A DNA stretch of 25,863 nt, taken from positions 1-25,863 of the forward strand of contig JAWDMO010000011.1 of NCBI GenBank assembly GCA_046536535.1. Reading direction: 5' to 3'. Below the pieces are notes generated by a model. It saw nothing but the letters and a program-made list of their open reading frames with translations. It searched no databases and had not been told where the DNA came from. Both the position numbers and the translations under genes were made by a program. Source of the stretch: Conexivisphaera sp046536535 (GTDB lineage: Archaea; Thermoproteota; Nitrososphaeria; Conexivisphaerales; Conexivisphaeraceae). Positions 1 to 7,457 of the stretch are shown piece by piece; position 1 is the stretch's first letter; every line of letters starts with the position of its first letter.

Positions 1-1077
1 CGTCGCGAAGACGTAGATTCCTTGGATGCCCGAAGAGCCCCCGCCCGGACTATAGTAGGACCTGAGGACGCCGTCCAGGTACTCCATATAGGTGTTCGAC
101 GCCGCGTTGGCGACGAACTTGATCACGTGGTAGTTGTAGGGCGAGAACCACGCACGGGTCTGGTTGTAGGCGTGGGTGTTGGAGCCCGTCGCGCTGATTA
201 TGGACGCGTAGGACGCCGAGTACAGGTCATACGTAGTGACGTTCGCCCCGTAGCCCTGGGGGACGTTCTGCGGTGATGAGCTGGGGTTCGTCGAGATCCC
301 AACTATTACCGTTGAGGATGGTGGGGGCGGTGGTGAGGACGAGCTACTTACGTTGCTCGGCGCGTACCTCAGGTAGAGGACGATCACGGCCGAGGTGTAG
401 GACCAGCTCGTGTTGCTGTATCTCAGCACGGAGGAAGAGCCTGGAGATGGGCTCATATTGATCTCGTAGCGATCGTCGATGACCGCCATGGAGACCGAGC
501 TGCTCGTGGTCCAGGGCGACAGCGAGTTTGTGGAGTTCCACAGGAACATCTTCCCGCTCACGACCCTGCTGACGGAGTCGCCCACCTGGCTGTAGCTGTA
601 CCCATCCCCTCCCCAGATCCTCCCCGAGTAGACCGCGGGCGCCGGGAGGGACGTCGAGGGCGCCGGCGGGCGCGTGCAAGTGAACACGTTCCCCAGCGCC
701 GTGACCACCGCGAACTCCGGCGTCCCCCAGTTGCCGCCCGGGTTCACGTTTATCGTGATCGTGGAGCCCGGGCCGACGCTGCGGTTCACCCAGCTCCACC
801 CGAAGCCCGTCGGATTGTAGTAGTAGACCCTTAGCACCTCCGACGCGAACGGCGAGTTATCGGTCACGTTGACCGCGTAGGTCCCGTTGGAGTACCGGGA
901 GCACAGTACAGAAAGGCTCTCCGCCGACCTCAGCTGGTCCGTCTGGACCGACTGCTGGAACTGGTTCATGTAGCTCTGCTGGGCCATCAGGACGTTCGCG
1001 AACCCGACTGCGAGTATCGCGAGCGCGACCAGGACGAAGAGCGCCGCTATTATGGACGCCTGGGCGCGCCTCCTCAC
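1..1077 (-). CDS. pilin-like/secreted surface protein, partial (runs off left edge)
   Basis: An open frame of 359 codons starts at a GTG (1077-1075) and continues without a stop to position 1, so the C-terminus is missing. The N-terminus is a short basic stretch (MRRRAQ) followed by a hydrophobic helix (about residues 8-30, ASIIAALFVLVALAILAVG), the layout of archaeal class III (pilin/archaellin-like) signal peptides cut by PibD/FlaK-type peptidases. The rest is Ser/Thr/Asn/Tyr-rich and probably beta-structured, with many N-glycosylation-type NxS/T sites and a Ser/Pro-rich linker near residues 242-256 separating two blocks. The GTG overlaps the stop of the preceding pilin gene (GTGA), indicating translational coupling. 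Likely an extracellular pilus-associated or adhesive protein; its exact role is not recognisable. Confidence 0.75.
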   Translation of the reverse strand, partial: MRRRAQASIIAALFVLVALAILAVGFANVLMAQQSYMNQFQQSVQTDQLRSAESLSVLCSRYSNGTYAVNVTDNSPFASEVLRVYYYNPTGFGWSWVNRSVGPGSTITINVNPGGNWGTPEFAVVTALGNVFTCTRPPAPSTSLPAPAVYSGRIWGGDGYSYSQVGDSVSRVVSGKMFLWNSTNSLSPWTTSSSVSMAVIDDRYEINMSPSPGSSSVLRYSNTSWSYTSAVIVLYLRYAPSNVSSSSSPPPPPSSTVIVGISTNPSSSPQNVPQGYGANVTTYDLYSASYASIISATGSNTHAYNQTRAWFSPYNYHVIKFVANAASNTYMEYLDGVLRSYYSPGGGSSGIQGIYVFAT

Positions 1078-1553
1078 GGCCCCACCCCCACAACCGTCGA
1101 TGCCCTCGCGCCGCTCGACGTCAGCACCGATATCGAGTAGGGCGCGCCGGCCTCCACGTACCCGTATGCGTAGACCCTGAGCTCGACGACGCCGTACGGC
1201 TGTATCTGGACGGAGCTGGACTGCGCCCAAGACGCCCCGTTGTACACGTAGAACTGCGCGTAGTATCTGTAGGACGTGGCGTTAGATATTATGACGCCGG
1301 TCACGGTGGCCGGGAGCTGTCCCTCGTTCGACACCATCAGCGTCACGTCCCCGGAGGACGCGCTGGCGGTCGCGTACTCTATCACCGGGTACTGGCGGAG
1401 CGCCTCCTGTGCCCTGTAGGCGCTCGACGCTATGCCGCCCAGCGCGTTCGAGCTGTAGGAGCTCGCCCACGAGACGAGCACCGTGCCGACGCTCACGGCT
1501 ATCACTATCAGCAGGAGCGTCGCTATGACCTCGCTGATGGCCGGGCGACGCAC
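1074..1553 (-). CDS. archaeal type IV pilin-like protein
   Basis: Short protein with the typical archaeal pilin N-terminus: two arginines, then ISEVIATLLLIVIAVSVG, matching the N-terminal pilin domain that carries the class III signal and assembly helix. The remainder (about residues 35-159) is a small Ser/Tyr/Val-rich extracellular domain. An ATG exists three codons upstream (1562), but a TATA-like CTTAAATA (1582-1575) is centred 25-26 bp before the GTG at 1553, so a leaderless message would start exactly there and give M-R-R-P-A-I-S. That start is inferred; the ATG at 1562 remains possible. It is followed by the overlapping partial surface-protein gene, forming a two-gene pilus/surface operon. 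Confidence 0.8.
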   Translation of the reverse strand: MRRPAISEVIATLLLIVIAVSVGTVLVSWASSYSSNALGGIASSAYRAQEALRQYPVIEYATASASSGDVTLMVSNEGQLPATVTGVIISNATSYRYYAQFYVYNGASWAQSSSVQIQPYGVVELRVYAYGYVEAGAPYSISVLTSSGARASTVVGVGP

Positions 1554-1574
1554 AAGTCCCATGCGCGCAGGACC

Positions 1575-1582
1575 TATTTAAG
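1575..1582. promoter_or_regulatory. TATA-like element in divergent promoter (pilin / udg)
   Basis: TATTTAAG on plus reads CTTAAATA on minus. It lies 25-26 bp before the proposed GTG start of the pilin on minus, the spacing of leaderless archaeal transcripts. On plus it is about 26 bp before position 1605, upstream of the glycosylase gene, and could serve both directions. Confidence 0.55.
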
Positions 1583-1656
1583 CTGAACCAGTCCGATCCA
1601 CGGCTCCGTTGACGCCGCACCGCAATCGATTTCTCCCGCGCCCGCCCGGGCGCGGC

Positions 1657-2301
1657 GTGGACACGCTGGAGGAAGTCGCGGACGCCGTCGCCGCCTGCAC
1701 GGCATGCCCCCTCCATCTATCGCGCAGGAACACGGTCCCCGGGGAGGGCACCGGGAGGAAGGGGATCATGTTCGTGGGGGAGGCGCCCGGGAGGAACGAG
1801 GACGAGCAGGGCAGGCCATTCGTGGGCGCCGCCGGCGAGCTCCTGACCGACCTGATAACGAGGATCCTGGGGCTCAGGAGGGACGACGTCTTCATAACCA
1901 ACGTCGTAAAGTGCAGGCCCCCCGGGAATAGGGAGCCGGAGCCCGGGGAGGCGGCCGCCTGCTGGAGGTATCTCGAGGCCCAGGTGAGGATACTGAGGCC
2001 CAGGATAATCGTCGCCCTGGGGAGGCATGCCGCGACCGCGCTCCTCGCGGGCCCGGGATCGAGGCCCCTGAGCATAGGAGCTGTGAGGGGGAGGCCGAGG
2101 ACCGCGAGGATAGCCGGCGTCGACGTGACGGTGTTCCCGACGCTCCATCCCGCGGCGGCGCTCTACAACAGGGGACAGATGGACGTGCTGGAGGAGGACT
2201 TCAGGCGGCTGGCGGGCATGCTGGGCGGCGGCGGGACGCTGGACGCCTTCATGCACGATCGAGCGATCGGACCCGGGGAATGGACGCCGCGAAACGCTTA
2301 A
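1657..2301 (+). CDS. udg: family 4 uracil-DNA glycosylase (4Fe-4S)
   Basis: Removes uracil from DNA as the first step of base-excision repair, important for thermophiles with high cytosine deamination. The sequence has GEAPG (residues 41-45), the FITNVVKCRPPGNREP block, and the TLHP motif near residue 164. Four cysteines (about 14, 17, 86, 102; CxxC...C-x15-C) match the iron-sulfur cluster ligands of family 4 enzymes. The frame is open back to a TTG at 1609, but the GTG at 1657 gives M-D-T-L-E-E-V-A-D..., the normal family N-terminus shortly before the CxxCP motif, so it is preferred. The next gene starts 24 bp downstream, so the two are probably co-transcribed. Confidence 0.92.
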   Translation: MDTLEEVADAVAACTACPLHLSRRNTVPGEGTGRKGIMFVGEAPGRNEDEQGRPFVGAAGELLTDLITRILGLRRDDVFITNVVKCRPPGNREPEPGEAAACWRYLEAQVRILRPRIIVALGRHAATALLAGPGSRPLSIGAVRGRPRTARIAGVDVTVFPTLHPAAALYNRGQMDVLEEDFRRLAGMLGGGGTLDAFMHDRAIGPGEWTPRNA

Positions 2302-2325
2302 CGAGCGCCGCGACCGCGGGCTGAC

Positions 2326-2736
2326 GTGCCGGCCGTCGAGGACGCACCGTATCCGAGGCTCCTCGGGATAAGGGAGGAGCTCAGGGAGAGGGGGAGGGCC
2401 GTGGTCTCCATGGAAGTGGATCCCGGGGTTCACATGAACGCGATGGGCGTCGTGCACGGAGGGGCGATAGCGAGCCTTGTCGACTCCGCCGCCGGAAGGG
2501 CCGTCGCTTCGATGGTTGGCGGAAACGCGCGCATGGCGACCGTGGAGCTCAAGGTCAACTACCTGATGCCGTCGAGCGGGGGGACGATAAGGGCCGAGGG
2601 GCGCGTCGTGCACATGGGGACCCGGATAGCGGTGGTGGAGGTCGACGTATCCCAGGACGGGTCCCTCATAGCCAAGGCGCTCGCGACGTATTACGTGATG
2701 GGCCCGGGGACAGGAGCCGCCCGACCCCGGCCCTAA
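2326..2736 (+). CDS. PaaI-family hotdog thioesterase
   Basis: A 136-residue single hotdog-fold protein. It has the PaaI/YbgC-like signature N38...GVVHGGAIASLVDSAAG (H44-G-G, D53), where Asn/Asp and the HGG loop position a CoA thioester for hydrolysis. The substrate cannot be told from sequence; PaaI-type enzymes act on aryl- or acyl-CoA. The GTG start follows the glycosylase stop by 24 bp, and a weak TATA-like GCTTAAC is centred about 27 bp upstream, so it may also have its own leaderless promoter. The 3' end overlaps the end of cofH tail to tail (2733-2736). Confidence 0.85.
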   Translation: MPAVEDAPYPRLLGIREELRERGRAVVSMEVDPGVHMNAMGVVHGGAIASLVDSAAGRAVASMVGGNARMATVELKVNYLMPSSGGTIRAEGRVVHMGTRIAVVEVDVSQDGSLIAKALATYYVMGPGTGAARPRP

Positions 2737-3881
2737 TCATAGTATCTCAATATCTTATACGTAGTGCTCCTCTGGGCCGGCCTCCTCCCGGCCCCCCTTA
2801 TCAGGTTGACGAGCTCATCCACGCTCATCCCATCGCCGTACGGAGCTCCGGCCGAGCTCGATATGTGCTCCTCCATCAGCGTGCCGCCCACGTCGTTGGC
2901 GCCGGCCTGCAACATGAGCTGGGATAGCTTCGGCCCCAGCTTGGGCCATGAGACCTGGATGTTCCCGATGCTGCCGCCCAGGAATATCCTGGCGGCCGCG
3001 TGCACGATCAGGTCCTCCGTGCCGGTCGGGCCCGGCCGCGCCATCCCGGCCCTGTAAATCGGCGTGTTTTGATGGATGAACGGCAGCAGGACGAATTCCG
3101 TGAATCCGCGCGTCCTCCCCTGTATTTCCCTTATGATGGCCATGTGCCTCGCCCAGTTCTCGGGCCCGTCGACGTGGCCGTACATCATGGTGGACGTCGT
3201 GGGTATCCCCATGCGATGGGCCTCCTCCACTATCTCCACCCACCTGCGGGTGGATATCTTCCTGGGCGCTATCGCCCTCCTGACGTCGTCGTCCAGGATC
3301 TCGGCGGCCGTCCCGGGCATGCTGTCGAGCCCCGCATCCCTGAGCTCGGCCAGCGCCTCCCGGACGCCGATCCCCCTCATCGACGCGTAGTGGTGCACCT
3401 CCTGCGGCGAGAACGCGTGCACGTGGATCCCCGGGGCGCTCCTCTTTATCTCGCGGAGGATCGATATGTAATACTCGGGCCCCACCGACGGGCTTATCCC
3501 GCCCTGCACGCAGACCTCGGTGGCGCCCGCGCGCTGCGCCTCCTCCGCGCGCCGTCCCACGTCCTCCGGCGACATCAGGTACGTCTCCGGATCCCCGGGG
3601 CGCCTCGAGAAAGCGCAGAATCCGCACGAGAGGGTGCACTCGTTTGTGAAGTTTATGTTCCTGTTGACGACGAATGTCGCGACGTCGCCTACGGACCTCC
3701 TCCTGAGCTCGTCCGCCGCCGCTACCAGGACGTGGACCTCGGGACCGCGCGCCCTGAGGAGCCTGATCAGCTCCTCCTCGGATATTTCCCGCCCGTCCAG
3801 CGCCGCGTCTATCGCGGAGGAGAACTCCGGATCGAGCGATCCCAGGAACCCCCCCGTCAACTGCATGTCCCCATGGGACAT
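2733..3881 (-). CDS. cofH: FO synthase subunit 2 (5-amino-6-(D-ribitylamino)uracil--L-tyrosine 4-hydroxyphenyl transferase)
   Basis: Radical-SAM enzyme that attaches the hydroxybenzyl group from tyrosine to 5-amino-6-ribitylaminouracil, the first half of making FO, the chromophore of coenzyme F420. The cluster motif is ECTLSCGFC (C82, C86, C89) after NRNINFTN; the CofH-type blocks QGGISP, HAFSPQE, PGTAAEI and STMMYGH follow. At 382 residues it is of family length. The chosen ATG (3881) overlaps the 3' end of cofG by 25 nt; a second in-frame ATG (3866) would reduce this to 10 nt. A TATA-like CTTTTAAG (3900-3893) inside cofG might give an extra internal promoter, but it lies in coding sequence. 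Last gene of the FO operon. Confidence 0.95.
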   Translation of the reverse strand: MSHGDMQLTGGFLGSLDPEFSSAIDAALDGREISEEELIRLLRARGPEVHVLVAAADELRRRSVGDVATFVVNRNINFTNECTLSCGFCAFSRRPGDPETYLMSPEDVGRRAEEAQRAGATEVCVQGGISPSVGPEYYISILREIKRSAPGIHVHAFSPQEVHHYASMRGIGVREALAELRDAGLDSMPGTAAEILDDDVRRAIAPRKISTRRWVEIVEEAHRMGIPTTSTMMYGHVDGPENWARHMAIIREIQGRTRGFTEFVLLPFIHQNTPIYRAGMARPGPTGTEDLIVHAAARIFLGGSIGNIQVSWPKLGPKLSQLMLQAGANDVGGTLMEEHISSSAGAPYGDGMSVDELVNLIRGAGRRPAQRSTTYKILRYYD

Positions 3882-5062
3882 CGCTGCATTGACTTAAAAG
3901 CGTGGGGATGCGCGTATCCCTCCCCGTCCGAGATCGCCGACGCCCGTTCCCTCAGGGATTCCGGGAGCCATCCGCCGAGGAGATATGCGGGGTAAATGGG
4001 GAGCCTCCCCCTCAGGCGCATCCCCATGGCCTCCGCCTCGCGGGAAAGCTCGGCCTCGGACGGCCAGGGATGGCGGGCGTTCACGTAATCGGGCGTCAAT
4101 CCGGATATTCCCCCCCAGTCGTCGGCGCCGGCCGATAGATACAGCGGCCTGGCGGCCCCGGCTATGTTCGGCGGGGCCTGTACCGGCATCGACGGGCCGA
4201 AGACGAGCCGCGCTATCGCTATCGATTTGGCCACGTCCACCGGATCGGGCGGATTCGCGCCCCGCATGGGGGTTCCCGGCTCCGGCGAGAACGGCTGCAC
4301 TATCACCTCCTGCACGTGCCCGTACCTCCTGTGGAGGTCGGCTATCGCCAATAGGGAGTCCACCCTCTCCTCCCACGTCTCCCCTATCCCGACCAGTATC
4401 CCCGTGGTGAACGGTATCCCGAGCGCCCCCGCGTCCTCGATCATCCTGAGCCTGACGGCGGGGCGCTTCGTGGGGGAGCAACAGTGCGGCATCCCCGGCC
4501 CGAGGAGCCTCTCGCTAGACGACTCGAGCATGAGCCCCATGCTCGCGTTCAGCGGCCTCAGGAGGGAGATCTCGTCCGCGGTTAGGACTCCTATGTTCGT
4601 GTGTATCAGTACGTGATCGGTCGACCTCAGGATCCTGTCCTCGACGTCCGCGACGTACTCCGCGGTCGACGAGTACCCGCGGCTCACGAGCCATGACCTG
4701 GCCTCCGCGTGCGCGGCCTCCGGCCTGTCGCCGGAGCTCACGAGGACCTCCGTGGCGCCCGCGGCCTCTCCCGCGGAGGCCACCCGCACGGCCCTCTCCG
4801 GCTCCCAGTAGCCGGCCCCCGGCAGCCCCGGATCCCTCCTGAAGCCGCAGTAGGCGCACGCGTTCATGCACATGTTCGTGATCGGGATGAACACGTTCCT
4901 GGAGAACGTCACGGTGCGGCCGCGGGAGAGCCTGACGGATAGCGCTGCGCCCATGAGGGATTGCACCTCGTCCCCCCGCGCCGACGCGAGGAGGAGCGCC
5001 CCGTCCCTGTCCAGCCTCCCCTCGAGCGCCCCGTGCAGCGCCTCCTCGAACTCGATCCTCAT
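3857..5062 (-). CDS. cofG: FO synthase subunit 1 (7,8-didemethyl-8-hydroxy-5-deazariboflavin synthase)
   Basis: Radical-SAM partner of CofH that closes the deazaflavin ring to give FO. The cluster motif CMNACAYC supplies C65, C69 and C72; family blocks PHCCSPTK and FTTGILVGIGE are intact. The frame extends far upstream without a stop, but the ATG at 5062 forms an ATGA overlap with the stop of arfB and starts a normal-length protein (401 residues), so the upstream extension is rejected. The protein ends with a short tail holding two cysteines that overlaps the cofH start. CofG and CofH both release 5'-deoxyadenosine, a possible alternative substrate to consider for the operon's amidohydrolase. 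Confidence 0.95.
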   Translation of the reverse strand: MRIEFEEALHGALEGRLDRDGALLLASARGDEVQSLMGAALSVRLSRGRTVTFSRNVFIPITNMCMNACAYCGFRRDPGLPGAGYWEPERAVRVASAGEAAGATEVLVSSGDRPEAAHAEARSWLVSRGYSSTAEYVADVEDRILRSTDHVLIHTNIGVLTADEISLLRPLNASMGLMLESSSERLLGPGMPHCCSPTKRPAVRLRMIEDAGALGIPFTTGILVGIGETWEERVDSLLAIADLHRRYGHVQEVIVQPFSPEPGTPMRGANPPDPVDVAKSIAIARLVFGPSMPVQAPPNIAGAARPLYLSAGADDWGGISGLTPDYVNARHPWPSEAELSREAEAMGMRLRGRLPIYPAYLLGGWLPESLRERASAISDGEGYAHPHAFKSMQRCPMGTCS

Positions 5063-5700
5063 AGCCTCGGGCCCCTGAGCGCGCCCCTGAGCGCGGCCGC
5101 CACGAGCTCGTCGGAGATCCACTCGCCCAGCTCGCGCGAGTACTCGCGCACTGGCTCCGGGAGCTCCGCGGATCTCCAGGGGGCCTCCGGGGACGGGGGG
5201 ACCTCGGCGGCGGCCCTCACGCGCTCCAGGACGGAGTCGCGGGGGACCTCGGCGTATCCCGATATCTCCACGCCGCATGCCGACGCGAGGGATGCCTCGA
5301 CCGGGCCGGCGTGTATAATAGCGCCGCCTATACCGAGGATGGACGAAACCGCGCCCCAAACGTCGAGGAGATCCAGCGAAACCGCGCCCATGAGCTCGAA
5401 TGACGCGGCCCGCGCCAGGGGCCTGTTGCCGCCGTGTCCGTTGATCAGCAGCACGGATTTGCGCCCGGCCGTCAGCAGCAACGACTTCAGGAGCTCCATG
5501 TAGGAGGAGGCGCCTATCCATATCGACCTCGGGGAATGCTCGGGCGAGAACCCGTAGGGGATGGCCGGGAGCACCTCCCATCCGGTCAGCGCCGCCACCC
5601 TGGACGCCAGGCACAGCGCGATCCTGGTGTCCGTGTCGGGAGGAAGGGCACCGTGGTCCTCATAGGACCCCAGGGGAAGTATCGCCCTTTCCGCGTCCAC
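5059..5700 (-). CDS. arfB: creatininase-family deformylase, probable ArfB
   Basis: Creatininase-fold metal hydrolase of 213 residues. Metal-site motifs are visible: GSYEDHG (E14, H16), the following DTD (D22/D24), INGHGGN (H89) and HAGPVEAS (H130, E135). In archaea this family includes ArfB, which removes the formyl group from the product of GTP cyclohydrolase III in the riboflavin/F420 pathway. Its position between the ArfC reductase and CofG supports that role over creatininase itself. The usual HAGE-x-ETS motif reads HAGPVEAS, a small departure. The GTG start overlaps the end of arfC by 41 nt and the stop overlaps the cofG ATG (ATGA), so translation is strongly coupled. Confidence 0.88.
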   Translation of the reverse strand: MDAERAILPLGSYEDHGALPPDTDTRIALCLASRVAALTGWEVLPAIPYGFSPEHSPRSIWIGASSYMELLKSLLLTAGRKSVLLINGHGGNRPLARAASFELMGAVSLDLLDVWGAVSSILGIGGAIIHAGPVEASLASACGVEISGYAEVPRDSVLERVRAAAEVPPSPEAPWRSAELPEPVREYSRELGEWISDELVAAALRGALRGPRL

Positions 5701-6346
5701 GCGTCATCCGGGGGAACGGGCGATATATTAGGTGAACCTCCTGTCCGCACTCGCAGAGCTCGTGCGAGATCAGCTCCAGCCCCACGGGCCTCCCGACGCC
5801 CTCGAGCAGCGACGGACCGCGGCCCAGCCCCACCGGCGATATCGTGATCCTCAATTCGTCCAGGAGCCCCGAGGATAGCATTCCCCACGTGAGGGTCCCG
5901 CCGCCCTCCACGAGCACCGTGCCGATCCCGGCGTCGCCCAGCGCATCCATGGCGCGCCCGAGGTCAACGGATGGGCCCTCGCCCAGCTCCATGACCTCCA
6001 CCCCCCTCCTCCTGAGGGCCTCTATCCGGCGGCGCGGCGCGGCGGAGGTGGTCACCACGAGCGTGGGCGCCTCCGACGTATCGAAGACCCTGGACGAGGG
6101 CGGAGATCTGAGCGCGCCGTCCACGATCACCCTCAGCGGGTTCCCCGCGTCGGCCTCAACCAGCCTGACCGTGAGGAGCGGATCGTCCACTATGACCGTG
6201 GTAGCGCCCACCATGACCGCGTCGGAGGAGGCCCTGAGGGAGTGGAGCCTCCTCAGGTCATGTGGACACGAGAGCCTCTCGACCCCGGCGGAGTATATCC
6301 TGCCGTCGACCGACGCCGTGGAGAACGCGACCGCGCGCGGCTTCAT
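5660..6346 (-). CDS. arfC: 2,5-diamino-6-ribosylamino-4(3H)-pyrimidinone 5'-phosphate reductase
   Basis: RibD C-terminal/RIB7-type NADPH reductase, 228 residues. It turns the ribosyl side chain of the pyrimidine intermediate into ribityl before deamination, the archaeal and fungal order. Seen: the start MKPRAVAFSTASVDGRI, the VGATTVIVDDPLLTVR block, and VLVEGGGTL near the cofactor site. No deaminase domain is attached, as in other archaea. The ATG at 6346 forms an ATGA overlap with the stop of the upstream amidohydrolase; a start four codons earlier is possible but would enlarge the overlap. The C-terminal 13 or so codons overlap arfB. Gene order and coupling place it firmly in the FO/riboflavin operon. 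Confidence 0.92.
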   Translation of the reverse strand: MKPRAVAFSTASVDGRIYSAGVERLSCPHDLRRLHSLRASSDAVMVGATTVIVDDPLLTVRLVEADAGNPLRVIVDGALRSPPSSRVFDTSEAPTLVVTTSAAPRRRIEALRRRGVEVMELGEGPSVDLGRAMDALGDAGIGTVLVEGGGTLTWGMLSSGLLDELRITISPVGLGRGPSLLEGVGRPVGLELISHELCECGQEVHLIYRPFPRMTRGRGKGDTSPGVL

Positions 6347-7450
6347 CTGGCCCACCATCCTATCGCAGCCCTGACGTGCCCCGCTCCCCCCCTGAGGACG
6401 GCGGCCGACAGCCTGTCAATCGACGGCGAGACCGCCGATTCGTCGAGGATCGCCATGTGCGCAAACCACCCCTCATCTATCAGGCCCACGCGCTCGAGCC
6501 CGAGGATCCTCGCCCCCGAGAGCGAGGACATCCTGAGCACGGCCCTGGGGTCCGCCAGCGGAGGATCCTGCCTCCTGAGCAGGCGGAGTGCCGCCTCCAT
6601 CTCCCTCCACATGTCGGGCGCCACCCATCCCGCGTTGTCCGTCCCGAGCGCCAGCTCCACCCCCGCCCTGAGGGCCGCCGCCAGCGGAGGATTCGAGCCC
6701 GAGAAGAACGCGTTGGCCCTGGGACATGCGACGATGCCGACGCGCGCGTCGGCCAGCGCCGCGAGGTCCTCCTCGGATAGGTGGGTCCCGTGCACCACGA
6801 AGCTCGGCCTGCCGGCATCCATCAGCGCCTCCAGATCCCCGGACTCGCGCGATGCGGCCGTCTCCGCGACGTGCGCCGCGATCAGCTTCCCCCTGGACGA
6901 TGCCGCCGCGATCAGCTTCCCGAGGGATTCCCGGTAGTCGAGGGGGCTGCTGAGCCCCAGGCCGTCGGCCGCGTCGAGGAGCGCGCCCGGATCGTCGCCG
7001 GCGGCGGGCCTTCCGAGGATCAGGAGACGATGGCCGACCCTCGACGACGCGCGCCGCGCCGCCAGGACCCCGTCGACTCCTCCCTCCCTGAAATCCGCCG
7101 CGACCAGCGATCCGGTCGACTCCATGTAACGGAGCGCTCCCTCTATGCTGCGCTCCAGCTCCCCCGGCCCCATGGATCCCAGGAGCCTGTGCTTGAGGCC
7201 GCCCGGCGGCGCCACCAGATCCTCCACGGGGAGCTGAAGCCCGGCCCCGGCGAGCGCGTAGTCGCCCGTGTGCACGTGCGCGTTCACGGGCCCCGGAAGG
7301 GCGACGCCGCCGACGCGGATCCCGCCGGATCCCCTCCCTATGCTGGATATGACGCCCCCGTCGTCGATCTCCACGTACACGTCCTCGACCGGCTCGTAGT
7401 CCTCGCCGACGAACGCCAGCGAGAACCTGTACGACTCGGTCGCGGTCGAT
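6343..7450 (-). CDS. COG0402-type amidohydrolase, candidate deaminase of the FO/riboflavin pathway
   Basis: Amidohydrolase-superfamily protein. Numbered from the first usable in-frame start (GTG, 7380), the metal ligands are N-A-H35-V-H37, H170 and E173 in HVAET, H197/H200 in VHGTH, and D248 in LGTDN. The HxxE on strand 5 is typical of the aminohydrolase (deaminase) branch, which includes guanine, cytosine and 5'-deoxyadenosine deaminases. That GTG leaves out the first beta strand: frame and codon use (nearly every codon ending in G or C) continue upstream from 7380 to the C7 tract at 7451-7457, where the GTP cyclohydrolase frame switches into this one. It is therefore probably the C-terminal half of a fusion with arfA. 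It is coupled to arfC by ATGA. The substrate is inferred: the 2-amino group of the diamino-ribitylamino-pyrimidinone phosphate fits best; 5'-deoxyadenosine is the main alternative. Confidence 0.85.
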
Positions 7451-7457
7451 CCCCCCC
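7451..7457 (-). other. homopolymer G7 (minus) at frame switch between arfA and amidohydrolase
   Basis: Seven consecutive C on plus (G on minus). Upstream on minus the GTP cyclohydrolase frame is coding; directly downstream the frame one base on becomes coding (T-A-T-E-S-Y-R-F-S-L-A-F-V-G-E-D...). A six-base run would join the two in frame. It could be a sequencing or assembly indel, a recent mutation, or a slippage site. Confidence 0.8.

Noticed and set aside
5063..5614. Upstream extension of the cofG frame
   Set aside because: It is the shadow of arfB; the ATG at 5062 overlaps the arfB stop and gives the normal family length.
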